Shown piece after piece: positions 50,775 through 58,423 of a stretch of 58,423 bases of DNA. Under the pieces are notes generated by a model. It ran no database searches and was not told the origin of the DNA. It was given only the letters and a program-made list of their open reading frames with translations. The DNA lies in contig JALOOM010000013.1 in the NCBI GenBank assembly GCA_025454395.1, forward strand, positions 1 to 58,423. Reading direction: 5' to 3'. Numbering within the stretch: the stretch's first letter is position 1; each line of letters begins with the position of its first letter. The DNA is from Elainella sp. Prado103. Lineage in GTDB: Bacteria > Cyanobacteriota > Cyanobacteriia > Elainellales > Elainellaceae. The position numbers and the translations under genes were made by a program.

Positions 50775-53144
50775 TTAGCGCAACTCACCGCCGCTAATAT
50801 TTTTGGGGCGGGCTAGCCGTTTCAAGTAAAGTTGCGCTACACCATAGAGGAACAATGCCGCGATCAAAATACCGGGTGCGAGCACGAACCAATGACCTCT
50901 CAACAGGGTAAGCAGCCGATTAGACCAATCGGTTTGCACCATGTTGCGCTGGGGAGACTGCCGTAAAAACTCCAGGGTATAACTGGCCGGATCATAAGGG
51001 GATGGATTAGACTGATTGGGATGAATCAAAACGGTATCGCCCTGAATCTGATAGAACAGGGAGTCCTGATCAAACAAGTCGGTCACTTGCTCAAGCCCGG
51101 TTACGGTTTGACCACTTAATGCCAAAAACACACGATTCGGATTCCAGGGTGAAATGACTTGCTTCACCATCCCTTGAACATCAGGTGCTGTCTGAATCTG
51201 GCTCTCCTGCCATTGCCGGGAAAAGGCTTTGCCGAGGGTGAATCCATCGGCTTCCAGCACTTCTGGCCAGGGGAAGCGATCCGGCAATCCAATCGCGATC
51301 CAATGGGACTGGCTTTGCTGCTCTGCTGAAATCTGATCGGCAGTATGAACTGCGAGGTGAATCGCTTCAGATTGACTTAACCGCCCTAGCCGCTCACTCA
51401 CAGACAACATCAGGGCAATTTCGGTCAGGTTTGGCTTGGCTGGCAGAGCAATCGCGGTTGTCGAAAGATCCTGCGGGTCAGCGAAGGGGTAGCCATAGCG
51501 CAATAGCTCTAGGTTCGGTAGTCGGGCGATCGTTTCACGGTTCAGTTCAAATTTACTATCTCCATGGATCGTGCCCCAGAGCTGTTGATCGGTGACACGA
51601 CTACAGGAGCGCCGTTCACGCGGATCTAAACGAAAATTAACCTGAATTTTGGAGTTTGGTTTGATCTGTCCGGGCGGTAAGTCTACGTTAATCGTCTCGT
51701 TATTACCACCGTTTACAGAACTGAGACGCTTACCTCCCAACGCCACGCCATCCAGCGATACTTCAACCAGAGAAGTCAGGGGATTGACTTGCGGCCCATA
51801 GCTATAGCGCAGAGCCATGGTGCTGCCAGGTAGAAAATGATCGTCCGGTAAGGCCCGAAAGTCAAATTCAAGAGCTGGGGCATGGGAACCCCACACCGTC
51901 AGATCTTTGAGGGGTTGCCGATCGGAAGTCGGTAAATCACGCAATGTGAATGAGTTAGACAACGGTAAATAGCGTGGCCACTCTCGACTGGGCGGTGCCG
52001 GAATCTCCGTCAATTCGTTCACAAAGATCACATTTCCTGTACCGATTTGGCGATCAGGCGACTGCACCAAAAACTGGACTGCTTTTCGTACACCAGCTTC
52101 ACCATTACCACTGGCAATTAAGATCGGTGTTTTGCCGCCATTCGTGGTGGTCAGCATTAAAACGCCCACATCCGGCGGCAGAATAGTTTGTTTCGCATCC
52201 GTCCACTTGCCATCTTTGAGAGGCAATGGCAACGATAAGGAAGCCAAGTCAGGCTGAGTATCTGGCGTACCAATTACCACCAAACGCTCATCCGAATCAG
52301 CATCTGCCAGCGCCTGAATTGGGCGAGAGTCTAAAGCTCGATATTCAGCAGTTCGGCCCAAAGCAGCATGAATCCGAGCAGAGGCAGTCAGCCAACCTTC
52401 CTCCACCGCATCCGGCAGCAAATAAGCCACACGGTTAGGCTCCAAACTTAAGGTGTCGTAAATAGGATAAGGATATTGACTAAAATTGAGCGGAACCACT
52501 TTCGGTTTGATTTCAAAAACCAGTTTGGAATCAGGTAAAACCTCGCTCCAAAGAGATGGATCGAAAGGATCCTGAGTACAGGTTGGCGAATTATTTTGTA
52601 GCGCTGCAATAACAACTTCGTTATAGTCTTGCAATAAGTTAGTCGGTACATCGAAAACAACGCTGCCGATTTTGCCCTGAGGTTGGTTCATGGGCACGCT
52701 ACCCACACTGGTACCATTGATCAAAACGGTTAGATTCGATCGACTGGCATATAGGGCTCCAGAGTGGCGAAATCGCAGCAACACCTTAGCAGAGCTAGTT
52801 TCCCAATTGCGCGGGCGAGTAAACCAGAGTCGTCCTTCGTCATAAATACCTTCCATTCGCAGACGATTTCCGACCACCGGGCTACGGTTAAACTCCAGCA
52901 CATATTGCGTTGGCGCGGGTATGGTCGCTGTGGAAGCACTGCTAGGCAGCACATAGGTGGCTCCCATGGAATTGGTCGCATTAGAATTAGCCGCAACCGA
53001 GAAATGATTCTCTAACCGACTTTGAGCCACACTGGGAGCTGATGTTGCAATCACTAAACTGGCCGTCAAAGCAAAACAGCTAGCCAGCACAACAGGACGG
53101 CGAATGGATTTCAGGAACATCGATCGATTTTGCATCATAGTCAA
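50775..53144 (-). CDS. bcsB: Cellulose synthase regulatory/periplasmic subunit BcsB-like
   Basis: A 789-residue protein with a signal peptide (about 14-40, cleaved near SVAQS) and a C-terminal membrane anchor (about 758-777, FVLAPGILIAALFLYGVAQL). The body shows the BcsB repeat plan of carbohydrate-binding-like and flavodoxin-like domains: LRFRHSGALYASRSNLTVLI, SVGSVPM, VVIGTPD, LEFDFRALPDDHFLPGS and VNFRLDPRERRSC. BcsB guides the growing glucan through the periplasm and anchors BcsA. It is transcribed first, and bcsA follows 50 bp later. The pair suggests cellulose or a related glucan, with export across the outer membrane by an unlinked protein, possibly the OPX protein of this window. Confidence 0.88.
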   Translation of the reverse strand: MTMMQNRSMFLKSIRRPVVLASCFALTASLVIATSAPSVAQSRLENHFSVAANSNATNSMGATYVLPSSASTATIPAPTQYVLEFNRSPVVGNRLRMEGIYDEGRLWFTRPRNWETSSAKVLLRFRHSGALYASRSNLTVLINGTSVGSVPMNQPQGKIGSVVFDVPTNLLQDYNEVVIAALQNNSPTCTQDPFDPSLWSEVLPDSKLVFEIKPKVVPLNFSQYPYPIYDTLSLEPNRVAYLLPDAVEEGWLTASARIHAALGRTAEYRALDSRPIQALADADSDERLVVIGTPDTQPDLASLSLPLPLKDGKWTDAKQTILPPDVGVLMLTTTNGGKTPILIASGNGEAGVRKAVQFLVQSPDRQIGTGNVIFVNELTEIPAPPSREWPRYLPLSNSFTLRDLPTSDRQPLKDLTVWGSHAPALEFDFRALPDDHFLPGSTMALRYSYGPQVNPLTSLVEVSLDGVALGGKRLSSVNGGNNETINVDLPPGQIKPNSKIQVNFRLDPRERRSCSRVTDQQLWGTIHGDSKFELNRETIARLPNLELLRYGYPFADPQDLSTTAIALPAKPNLTEIALMLSVSERLGRLSQSEAIHLAVHTADQISAEQQSQSHWIAIGLPDRFPWPEVLEADGFTLGKAFSRQWQESQIQTAPDVQGMVKQVISPWNPNRVFLALSGQTVTGLEQVTDLFDQDSLFYQIQGDTVLIHPNQSNPSPYDPASYTLEFLRQSPQRNMVQTDWSNRLLTLLRGHWFVLAPGILIAALFLYGVAQLYLKRLARPKNISGGELR

Positions 53145-53299
53145 CTAGCCGAGGGAGATGAACCAAGTTTCAGGCAAGAGAAAAACAATCAACAAGAGGA
53201 CAATCATTAAAGATCGGTGAGAAAACCTCAGCAGATAGTTAAAAGAGCATCCATCCAATGAGATTACCCAATGAGATTGCCCAATGAAATACAGGCAAA

Positions 53300-53329
53300 A
53301 CGATGGGAGAAATTACGATGGGAGAAATT
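53300..53329. repeat. Perfect 15-bp tandem duplication
   Basis: ACGATGGGAGAAATT occurs twice head-to-tail upstream of bcsB. Confidence 0.7.
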
Positions 53330-53874
53330 ACGTAAAATGACTATCAAAAGATTATATTGATATGTTTAATTGGACTGATTGAGGTGGATCAAAAGTGGAG
53401 TGATCTGAGCACCATAGCGGAAATGAATTGTAGATTTAGGTGATGCAGTTGAAAAATAAGATCAAACAATCAAGCTGGACGATGAGATTGGACGCTCAGG
53501 CTGAATGGCGCGATCGGTTCACGGGTTCAATCATCCATCTTCTCCACTCACGGATTGCCCTGATTCATGACAGATGCACAGCCAATATCCTAGATTCTCC
53601 CCTGTTGTAACTCGATTTGGGGCTTAAATTGATAAAGGAATGATTAAGTCCTATCGAATCTCGCGTAAAGATGGGTAAAGTTCAGCTTTGAAGGGCAATA
53701 TAGTTAGATCTGAACCGCCTATTTTCCCAATCAGCAAGATCATTACCGAGTCCTTCTGAGAAGAAGTGAATCCAAAACTTAGCTAAAAATTAGCCAAAAT
53801 TGCATAAATTAAGAAGTTGGCTTAAAGCTTGATGCAGTCGATCGACTTAACCCAAAATTTGACGGAAATACCCT

Positions 53875-53902
53875 TATAGTGGAAGAACTATAGTGGAAGA
53901 AC
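53875..53902. repeat. Perfect 14-bp tandem duplication
   Basis: TATAGTGGAAGAAC occurs twice; a related, shorter pair (TATTGAAAAA) follows directly. Confidence 0.7.
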
Positions 53903-53962
53903 TATATTGAAAAAATCATATTGAAAAAGCCATACCGTCTATCATTATCACTGTATTTCTGA

Positions 53963-53994
53963 TTGCAACTATATTCTTTTGCAACTATATTCTT
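53963..53994. repeat. Perfect 16-bp tandem duplication
   Basis: TTGCAACTATATTCTT occurs twice head-to-tail in the promoter-side region of the lipoprotein gene. Confidence 0.7.
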
Positions 53995-54121
53995 TGTTAC
54001 TACCACCCGCCCTATTATCACTATTCTCTTTGTTACCCATCTTCCCCACACAATAGCAGCCTGCTCTGACATTCACTGATTCAAGCGGTTGCTCCAGTCT
54101 TTCAGCCCAGGATCGGGATTT

Positions 54122-54988
54122 ATGATACAACACCCTCACTCTCCAAATCGTTCTCAGCGTCAAAGCTTTCAACCTATCATCCTCGGTTTAAAGCTAGCTT
54201 GCCTCTTAGGAGGGCTGCCATTTCTCGCCGGATGTGAGCAAATACGATTGGCTATCCAGGAAAAGAATATCCGCTGGGATATGCAGGTGATACCAACCAA
54301 CAAACCCGGTCAGTATGAGATCGAAGGTCAAGCCAATTTACCCGATCGCACAACCCTCACGGTCATTGCCGTCCGCTATTTGCAGTCCGATCGATCGACC
54401 CAATCCAATCCTAAGCCATCCAATGCAACCCCCAATCGATCATCCGATCAACTTACCAGTTCCAATCAGACTCCATCAATCCGTACAAACTCAACACTGC
54501 CAGACGATCCAACTTACTCCATTCTGGATTATAGTCCAGTGCAAGTGATCGATGGTGAATGGCGCACCCGGTTGAATTTATGGCAGGTTGAAACAGATGG
54601 ACGCTATCAGGAGCCCTGGCAACTCGAACAGCCTCGCCTGAATCTATCCTGGCAGCCGGATGCGGAAGTTATTTTTCTCACGACCGTAACCCCCAGCGGC
54701 ACCTTACCCAACCTGGAGCAACTCCTCAGCCAACAAGGATTACAATTTCCAGCCCAAACCCTACGAGTCACCTCAGACGGAGAGCGGTTTGCTCAAATTT
54801 CTCAATCGATCGAAATCCAGTTACCGACCGGCAAGACCAATCCGGGTGCTCCATCGCTCGATGATCAAAACGATGGATGGGGAGAGCGGTATATTATCCC
54901 TAAAGAGCCCCAAAATCCGACCAGGCTGACATTTCCCGAAAACCGTCAGACGAATGCTCCACCTCGCACAGCCGAGTTCCTCCGCTAA
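54122..54988 (+). CDS. Putative lipoprotein of unknown function
   Basis: A 288-residue protein from the ATG at 54122; the frame opens at a TTG at 54089 but the ATG is preferred. A basic start and a hydrophobic stretch (about 18-35) end in the lipobox LAGC, so it should be lipid-modified. The rest has IRWDMQVIPTNKPGQYEIEG and ADLP-like beta strands with a Ser/Asn-rich insertion (about 97-140), no known domain. It resembles an envelope protein with a single beta-rich fold. It is convergent with the pentapeptide gene and divergent from bcsB, so a link with cellulose is possible but unproven. Confidence 0.65.
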   Translation: MIQHPHSPNRSQRQSFQPIILGLKLACLLGGLPFLAGCEQIRLAIQEKNIRWDMQVIPTNKPGQYEIEGQANLPDRTTLTVIAVRYLQSDRSTQSNPKPSNATPNRSSDQLTSSNQTPSIRTNSTLPDDPTYSILDYSPVQVIDGEWRTRLNLWQVETDGRYQEPWQLEQPRLNLSWQPDAEVIFLTTVTPSGTLPNLEQLLSQQGLQFPAQTLRVTSDGERFAQISQSIEIQLPTGKTNPGAPSLDDQNDGWGERYIIPKEPQNPTRLTFPENRQTNAPPRTAEFLR

Positions 54989-55009
54989 TCTCTAGCAGTA
55001 TTACAGGTG

Positions 55010-55051
55010 GGGATTGAGGGATGAGAGGAAAAGATTGATCAGTCAATCAGG
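55010..55051 (+). repeat. Left arm of a 42-bp inverted repeat
   Basis: It matches the reverse complement of 56207-56248 at 39 of 42 positions (differences only in the middle). It overlaps the stop codon of the pentapeptide gene. Confidence 0.75.
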
Positions 55052-56135
55052 CGCGATCACTAATCGAGTCAAAAACCGAGTCAAAAATGGGTGGAGAGTC
55101 AGCCTTTATCTCAGTTTCTAGAGTCTCAGTTTCTAGAGTCTCAGTTTCCAGAATCGTATCAGTCAAGTCAGCATTTTGCAGGATCGCATCTGTGAGCACT
55201 GCCTGATCGAGGTTAGCTCCTGCGAGACTCGCTCCCCACAAATTGGCCTGGCTCAGATCCGCATAACGGAGATTCGCCTGGCTGAGGTTTGCCCCCCATA
55301 AATCAGCCCCCGTCAACTGGGCATTTGCCAGATTTGCCCCGCTCAAATCGACCCCTGATAGTTTGGCATCCCGTAAATTCGCTCCCTGTAAATCCGCACC
55401 CGGCTCAAGCCGGTATGCACCCAAAGCGGATAAATTCAGGTGTTCCAACAACTGCGTTTCCGAATTATAGAGAGCACCAGTGGCAACCAAAGCAGCCGCA
55501 CTCAGCACCCGGAAGTCACTACCCAGCAGATTCGTCTGGCGGAGATCCGCTTGGGTCAGGTTGGCTTGCCAGAGGCAGGCTCGTGAGAGATCAGCCTGCA
55601 TGAGATGAGCCGAGGAGAGATCCGCCCGTTGCAGATTGGATCCCTTGAGCTGAGCCGCGCTCAAGTCACAGCCAAACAAATTCGCCCCACTGAGATCAGC
55701 CTCCTGCAAATTTGCGCCGTGCAAATCCGAGCCACTTAAATCCAATCCGCTCAGATTCGCTTCCTGTAGATCGGCACCCGGTGCAATACAGTAAGCCCCG
55801 ATCGCCGTCGGGTCGAACCCAGGAGGGAAGCAGGTCGTCTCATCATAGAGAGCTTCACGCAAATCCGCATCCTGTAGATCCGTGTCAGCTAAATGGGTTT
55901 CCCGCAAATCTGCCCGTCTCAGGTTCGCCCGCTTGAGAACCACATTGGTTAAAATCGCCTGCCGCAAACTGGCTCCTTGCAAGTTCGCCTCACGCAAATC
56001 CGCCCCGGTGAGATTAATTCCCCACAGTTCCAGCCCCGCATCACTGCCCACCTCTAGGCGAGAATTTGTCAGGCTGATTCCAGCGAAATCACGTTCTCCA
56101 GCAGCATATCTGGCTAAAAATTCGTCAGCATCCAT
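55047..56135 (-). CDS. Pentapeptide-repeat protein
   Basis: From the ATG at 56133-56135 this is a 362-residue protein starting MDADEFLARYAAGERDFAG, the usual opening of a cyanobacterial pentapeptide family. The frame stays open to an ATG at 56237, but the extra 34 residues are partly coded by the inverted repeat and look unconserved. Arrays of A(D/N)LxX repeats are broken twice by the same kind of insert, GAYCIAPGADLQ and GAYRLEPGADLQ, which follow a turn with FPPGFDP or LEHLNLS. A Glu/Thr-rich tail contains three ETLETE-like units coded by short repeats. No signal peptide, so it is probably cytoplasmic. Function unknown. Confidence 0.85.
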   Translation of the reverse strand: MDADEFLARYAAGERDFAGISLTNSRLEVGSDAGLELWGINLTGADLREANLQGASLRQAILTNVVLKRANLRRADLRETHLADTDLQDADLREALYDETTCFPPGFDPTAIGAYCIAPGADLQEANLSGLDLSGSDLHGANLQEADLSGANLFGCDLSAAQLKGSNLQRADLSSAHLMQADLSRACLWQANLTQADLRQTNLLGSDFRVLSAAALVATGALYNSETQLLEHLNLSALGAYRLEPGADLQGANLRDAKLSGVDLSGANLANAQLTGADLWGANLSQANLRYADLSQANLWGASLAGANLDQAVLTDAILQNADLTDTILETETLETETLETEIKADSPPIFDSVFDSISDRA

Positions 56136-56206
56136 AGTGGCTAGCTTCGGTTCAAGGTCAGGAACTTCAGGTGAAAAACTGTTTATCAACGAAAATTGAG
56201 ATTCTT

Positions 56207-56248
56207 CCTGATTGACTGACCCATCTTTTCCCCTCATCCCTCAATCCC
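56207..56248 (-). repeat. Right arm of a 42-bp inverted repeat
   Basis: It is the mirror copy of 55010-55051. It continues to the right into a palindromic, pyrimidine-rich stretch. Confidence 0.75.
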
Positions 56249-56340
56249 TCCTCTCACTAGGAGCGAAGGGACTTCCAATCCAATCCTGGTTTGAAAGCCT
56301 CTCACCCGCTCTGGGCGAGGGGTTGGGGTGTCGCTTGCTT
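56225..56340. repeat. MITE-like extragenic palindromic repeat
   Basis: The left part (CCTCATCCCTCAATCCCTCC) and the right part (CGAGGGGTTGGGGTG) look like imperfect mirror images around a GAAGGGACTT core. I recall closely similar elements, starting CCCTCATCCC and ending GGGTGAGG, scattered through many cyanobacterial genomes. No transposase is present. Confidence 0.45.
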
Positions 56341-56612
56341 CTGCATAGCAGTGGGCAGTTTGAGTTTGGTCAGTCAATCAGGAGATTCCTCTCACCCCCC
56401 TGCAAAGGGAGACTCATAACCTGTCACTCAGTTCCCGCTTTGTCTGCATTTTTTGTCTGCATTTGAAAGCAGGATTTAAGACACAAGCATATTTTCGATT
56501 CGTCTTTAACCCGCAGAAGAACCCTATTTATCCTTTAATACTAGAACCAATTGGGATACAAACGAGATATTCGATCGATCAATCCAGTTGATTTTCGATC
56601 GATCCTGATATC

Positions 56613-56722
56613 GACCTGACTGTGACCTGACTGTGACCTGACTGTGACCTGACTGTGACCTGACTGTAACCTGACTGTAACCTGACTGTGACCTGACTGT
56701 GACCTGACTGTGACCTGACTAT
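56613..56722. repeat. 11-bp tandem repeat, ten copies
   Basis: Ten head-to-tail copies of GACCTGACTGT, with single changes in three units (AACCT twice, ACTAT once). It is the longest array in the window and lies just beyond the stop of the next minus-strand gene. Confidence 0.9.
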
Positions 56723-56780
56723 GACCTGATATTAAACCGATCGATCAACCCAACACTGCACTCCCAATCTTTGCCTCTAA

Positions 56781-57674
56781 TCAGGCTTGACAGGGAACTG
56801 CCTGAGCCTCAAGCATCCAAACCGTATAGGAAGCATCAGGATAAGATAGATCATTGCGCGTGATCAGCACCGTATATCCTTGATCACGCAGTCGTTCCGC
56901 CATCTGCACAGCTTTGTCTTGGCTTTTGCGCGTTCGAACCAGCCGATAATATTGGTCTTGAAATACAATTGCAAACAGGCGTTTTTCCTGGTTAGGTAGT
57001 TTGATTCGACAAGTATGATAGAGACTTGCATCTTCGATGATCGGTGCCACCGAAAATTCACTCCCCTGGGGCAAAGCATGATCCGTGGCGGGAGCGATCG
57101 GTAAATCAGCCCGATCAGCAGCAGCCCGATCATCAACCCGATCAGCAGCCCGATCATCAGCAGCCCGATCATCAACCCAGTAATTAGCCCAATCATCAGC
57201 CCAATCACTCACCTGATCAGCGGCTTGATCCCCCCCTTGCCCATGGGCTACAAAATTCACCTCACGGGAGATCGAATCGCTCCAAACTAACTGGGTCACA
57301 TCGGAAGCCAATCCTCCTGCGTTAGCCATCGCCAAGGCAGTTTGTTGATTCAACCGATCGGCACGTCGAGAAGCTTGTCGCATCAACTCAGCGGTGACAA
57401 TTCCAGCGCTCACGCTCGTCACAATCGAGAAACCAATATATCGGATCGCTAATGTTTTATTACCACTTTCAAAAATATCAAACAGCGCTTGAAAGGGAGA
57501 CAACGGAGAAGCCGTATCTGTATGAATGCTTTCAAATGCTGGCGATGAAGACTCAGACTCAAATAACGCAAGAGGCAGCGTCAGAGCAGAAAACACCGCA
57601 CTCGACATGATTACCGCAGAAAAAATAATATTTCTAGATTGCAATTGGAAACTGTTCATTCTAGCCACTCTCAT
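56781..57674 (-). CDS. Membrane protein with Asp/Arg/Ala-rich repeat linker
   Basis: A protein of about 297 residues from the ATG at 57672-57674; another ATG is 15 bp later and a GTG is at 57713. Two hydrophobic segments appear (about 14-36 and 78-96). Then comes a repetitive stretch with DRAAD and WADDWAN units (about 145-187) coded by in-phase repeats at 57110-57190, followed by a compact C-terminal part. That part has FQDQYYRLVRTRKSQD and AERLRDQGYTVLITR, which resembles a SPOR-like (septal peptidoglycan-binding) fold in pattern only. The last residues are EAQAVPCQA. Function unknown; possibly a periplasmic envelope protein. Confidence 0.6.
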   Translation of the reverse strand: MRVARMNSFQLQSRNIIFSAVIMSSAVFSALTLPLALFESESSSPAFESIHTDTASPLSPFQALFDIFESGNKTLAIRYIGFSIVTSVSAGIVTAELMRQASRRADRLNQQTALAMANAGGLASDVTQLVWSDSISREVNFVAHGQGGDQAADQVSDWADDWANYWVDDRAADDRAADRVDDRAAADRADLPIAPATDHALPQGSEFSVAPIIEDASLYHTCRIKLPNQEKRLFAIVFQDQYYRLVRTRKSQDKAVQMAERLRDQGYTVLITRNDLSYPDASYTVWMLEAQAVPCQA

Positions 57675-57713
57675 CAAAAGGGGGTAGGGCAAACCCAAAG
57701 CACTGTAGAGCAC

Positions 57714-58093
57714 ACCTTGATTACACTCAGTTCGGGAACAATTGACCCGATCGATTCCATATCAGCCGGAAGCAGGATCATCAATTCCAGTTATCTCATC
57801 TTACTCTTGGGAATTCTCTCTTTTCTAGAACCTGGTATATCTATTTATAGATTCCTCATATTTCATCTGAACTAGCTCATATCAGCGTTAAAGATACCCA
57901 GTGGATTCTACGTAATACGCTATGTTTAATCCACCCGATCCGATGCCGCCCCTATCCAGCGAGTACCTTGCCCCGGCTGGATGATTTACTGAAACAACAG
58001 CATTTGTGCCAGGGATGCGCGATCGATTGACCGCAGCGAGTATGATCAAGCGAGTATGATCAAAGCAAGTCTCATTCTTCTCCCGCACTCCCT
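57714..58093. other. Intergenic region before the Uma2-family gene
   Basis: A 7-bp perfect stem, GTGGATT at 57901-57907 with AATCCAC at 57928-57934, flanks a 20-base loop. To its right two short frames (ending near 58028) look like a broken small gene but cannot be assigned. No RNA gene recognised. Confidence 0.3.
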
Positions 58094-58423
58094 ATGACAC
58101 CCGCCACCGATCGCGTCTACTGGACAACGGAAGACCTCAAGCTGCTGCCAGAGAGCAGTCATCGCTACGAGATTATTGATGGACATCTGCTGATGACCCG
58201 TGCCCCCCATTGGAAACACCAAAAAGCGATTGGTCAAACCTATAGTCTGCTCAATACCTGTGCAGCCGTGTCGCGGTTAGGAGAAACGGTGCCTACACCA
58301 GGCGTGATTTTCGACGATGCCGACAATGTCATCCCAGATGTGGTTTGGATCAGCCATGAGCGCTTGGCGGCTGGTGTAGATGAAGAAGGGCATTTTACGA
58401 TCGCCCCTGAGCTGATTGTCGAG
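58094..58423 (+). CDS. Uma2-family (DUF820) protein, N-terminal part (cut by window edge)
   Basis: The frame opens at an ATG at 58094-58096 and runs to the window end, giving 110 residues. It starts TPATDRVYWTTEDLKLLPES, then HRYEIIDGHLLMTRAP and IGQTYSLL, then DADNVIPDVVWIS and PELIVE, the pattern of the Uma2 family with its PD-(D/E)xK nuclease-like core: Glu of YEIIDG, and Asp of VIPDVVW. These proteins are very numerous in cyanobacteria and of unknown biological role; an endonuclease activity is assumed from the fold. The C-terminal part with the final Lys motif lies outside the window. Confidence 0.88.
   Translation, partial: MTPATDRVYWTTEDLKLLPESSHRYEIIDGHLLMTRAPHWKHQKAIGQTYSLLNTCAAVSRLGETVPTPGVIFDDADNVIPDVVWISHERLAAGVDEEGHFTIAPELIVE

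Larger units (their letters stand above)
53145..54121. other. Large AT-rich divergent intergenic region with many direct repeats
   Basis: This 977-bp gap separates bcsB (minus) from a lipoprotein gene (plus) and should hold both promoters. It contains duplications ACGATGGGAGAAATT (53300-53329), TATAGTGGAAGAAC (53875-53902) and TTGCAACTATATTCTT (53963-53994), all perfect and all different. No gene or RNA was recognised. Confidence 0.5.
56136..56780. other. Intergenic region with palindromic element and 11-bp array
   Basis: This stretch holds the right inverted-repeat arm, the MITE-like element, a third partial copy of GGTCAGTCAATCAGGA at about 56368, and the 11-bp array. I see no gene in it. 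Confidence 0.45.

Noticed and set aside
55010-56340. Complete transposon around the pentapeptide gene
   Set aside because: No transposase and no clear target duplication are visible; only the inverted repeat and a MITE-like element support mobility.
57888-58088. Minus-strand frame and plus-strand short frames before the Uma2 gene
   Set aside because: Two short plus-strand frames (ending near 57979 and 58028) look like a broken gene, but I cannot identify any family, so I do not call a pseudogene.
1-58423. tRNA genes in the intergenic gaps
   Set aside because: No cloverleaf with the usual TTCGA-type T-arm sequence was found when reading the gaps; a covariance-model scan would settle this.

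Overview
The window looks like a chromosomal segment of a cyanobacterium. GATCG-rich sequence is dense, and the HIP1 octamer GCGATCGC occurs at, for example, 26985, 44464 and 48659. Gene families typical of cyanobacteria are present: an exosortase with an HpsJ-like partner and a PTPA-type sorting tail, AAA-like/kinase/TPR signalling proteins, DUF1400 proteins, pentapeptide-repeat proteins, a PatA-like response regulator and a Uma2-family protein. No rRNA, tRNA, CRISPR array, insertion sequence or phage module was recognised. A non-heterocystous filamentous lineage is possible, but this is only an impression.

Left part (1-19 kb): surface polysaccharide. All genes from 13189 down to 1 are on the minus strand. 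They are a WecA/MraY-like polyprenyl-phosphate sugar-phosphate transferase, a GT4 glycosyltransferase, a PTPA-tailed secreted protein, an HpsJ-like protein, an exosortase, a small zinc-ribbon-like protein, an ABC-2 permease and ATPase (Wzm/Wzt type), two Stf0-type sulfotransferases, another sulfotransferase, a GT4, a further sulfotransferase-like protein and a GT2 cut by the window edge. Divergently, on plus, lie an OPX (Wza-like) protein and a Wzc-like tyrosine kinase. The simplest reading is synthesis, sulfation and export of a sulfated glycan, with a co-located protein-sorting module.

Middle part (19-36.6 kb): a gluconate kinase/permease pair; a two-gene signalling unit (HTH-AAA protein, then an AAA-pseudokinase-TPR protein); two tandem lysozyme-like proteins that both lack the catalytic loop; two stand-alone DUF1400 proteins; an RND efflux pump; and two small paralogous membrane proteins.

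Right part (36.7-58.4 kb): the most striking locus is a minus-strand set transcribed as lipoxygenase, P450-like haem protein, then a large patatin-family lipase. The families match lipid release, peroxidation and hydroperoxide conversion, so this is a candidate oxylipin pathway. Next come a pentapeptide-repeat protein, a PatA-like response regulator, cellulose synthase BcsA with BcsB, a lipoprotein, a second pentapeptide-repeat protein bounded by a 42-bp inverted repeat, a membrane protein with an Asp/Arg/Ala-rich linker, and the start of a Uma2-family gene.

Nearly every intergenic gap carries short direct tandem repeats with units of 10-17 bp and a different sequence each time. This looks like a genome-wide habit of small tandem duplication rather than one repeat family.
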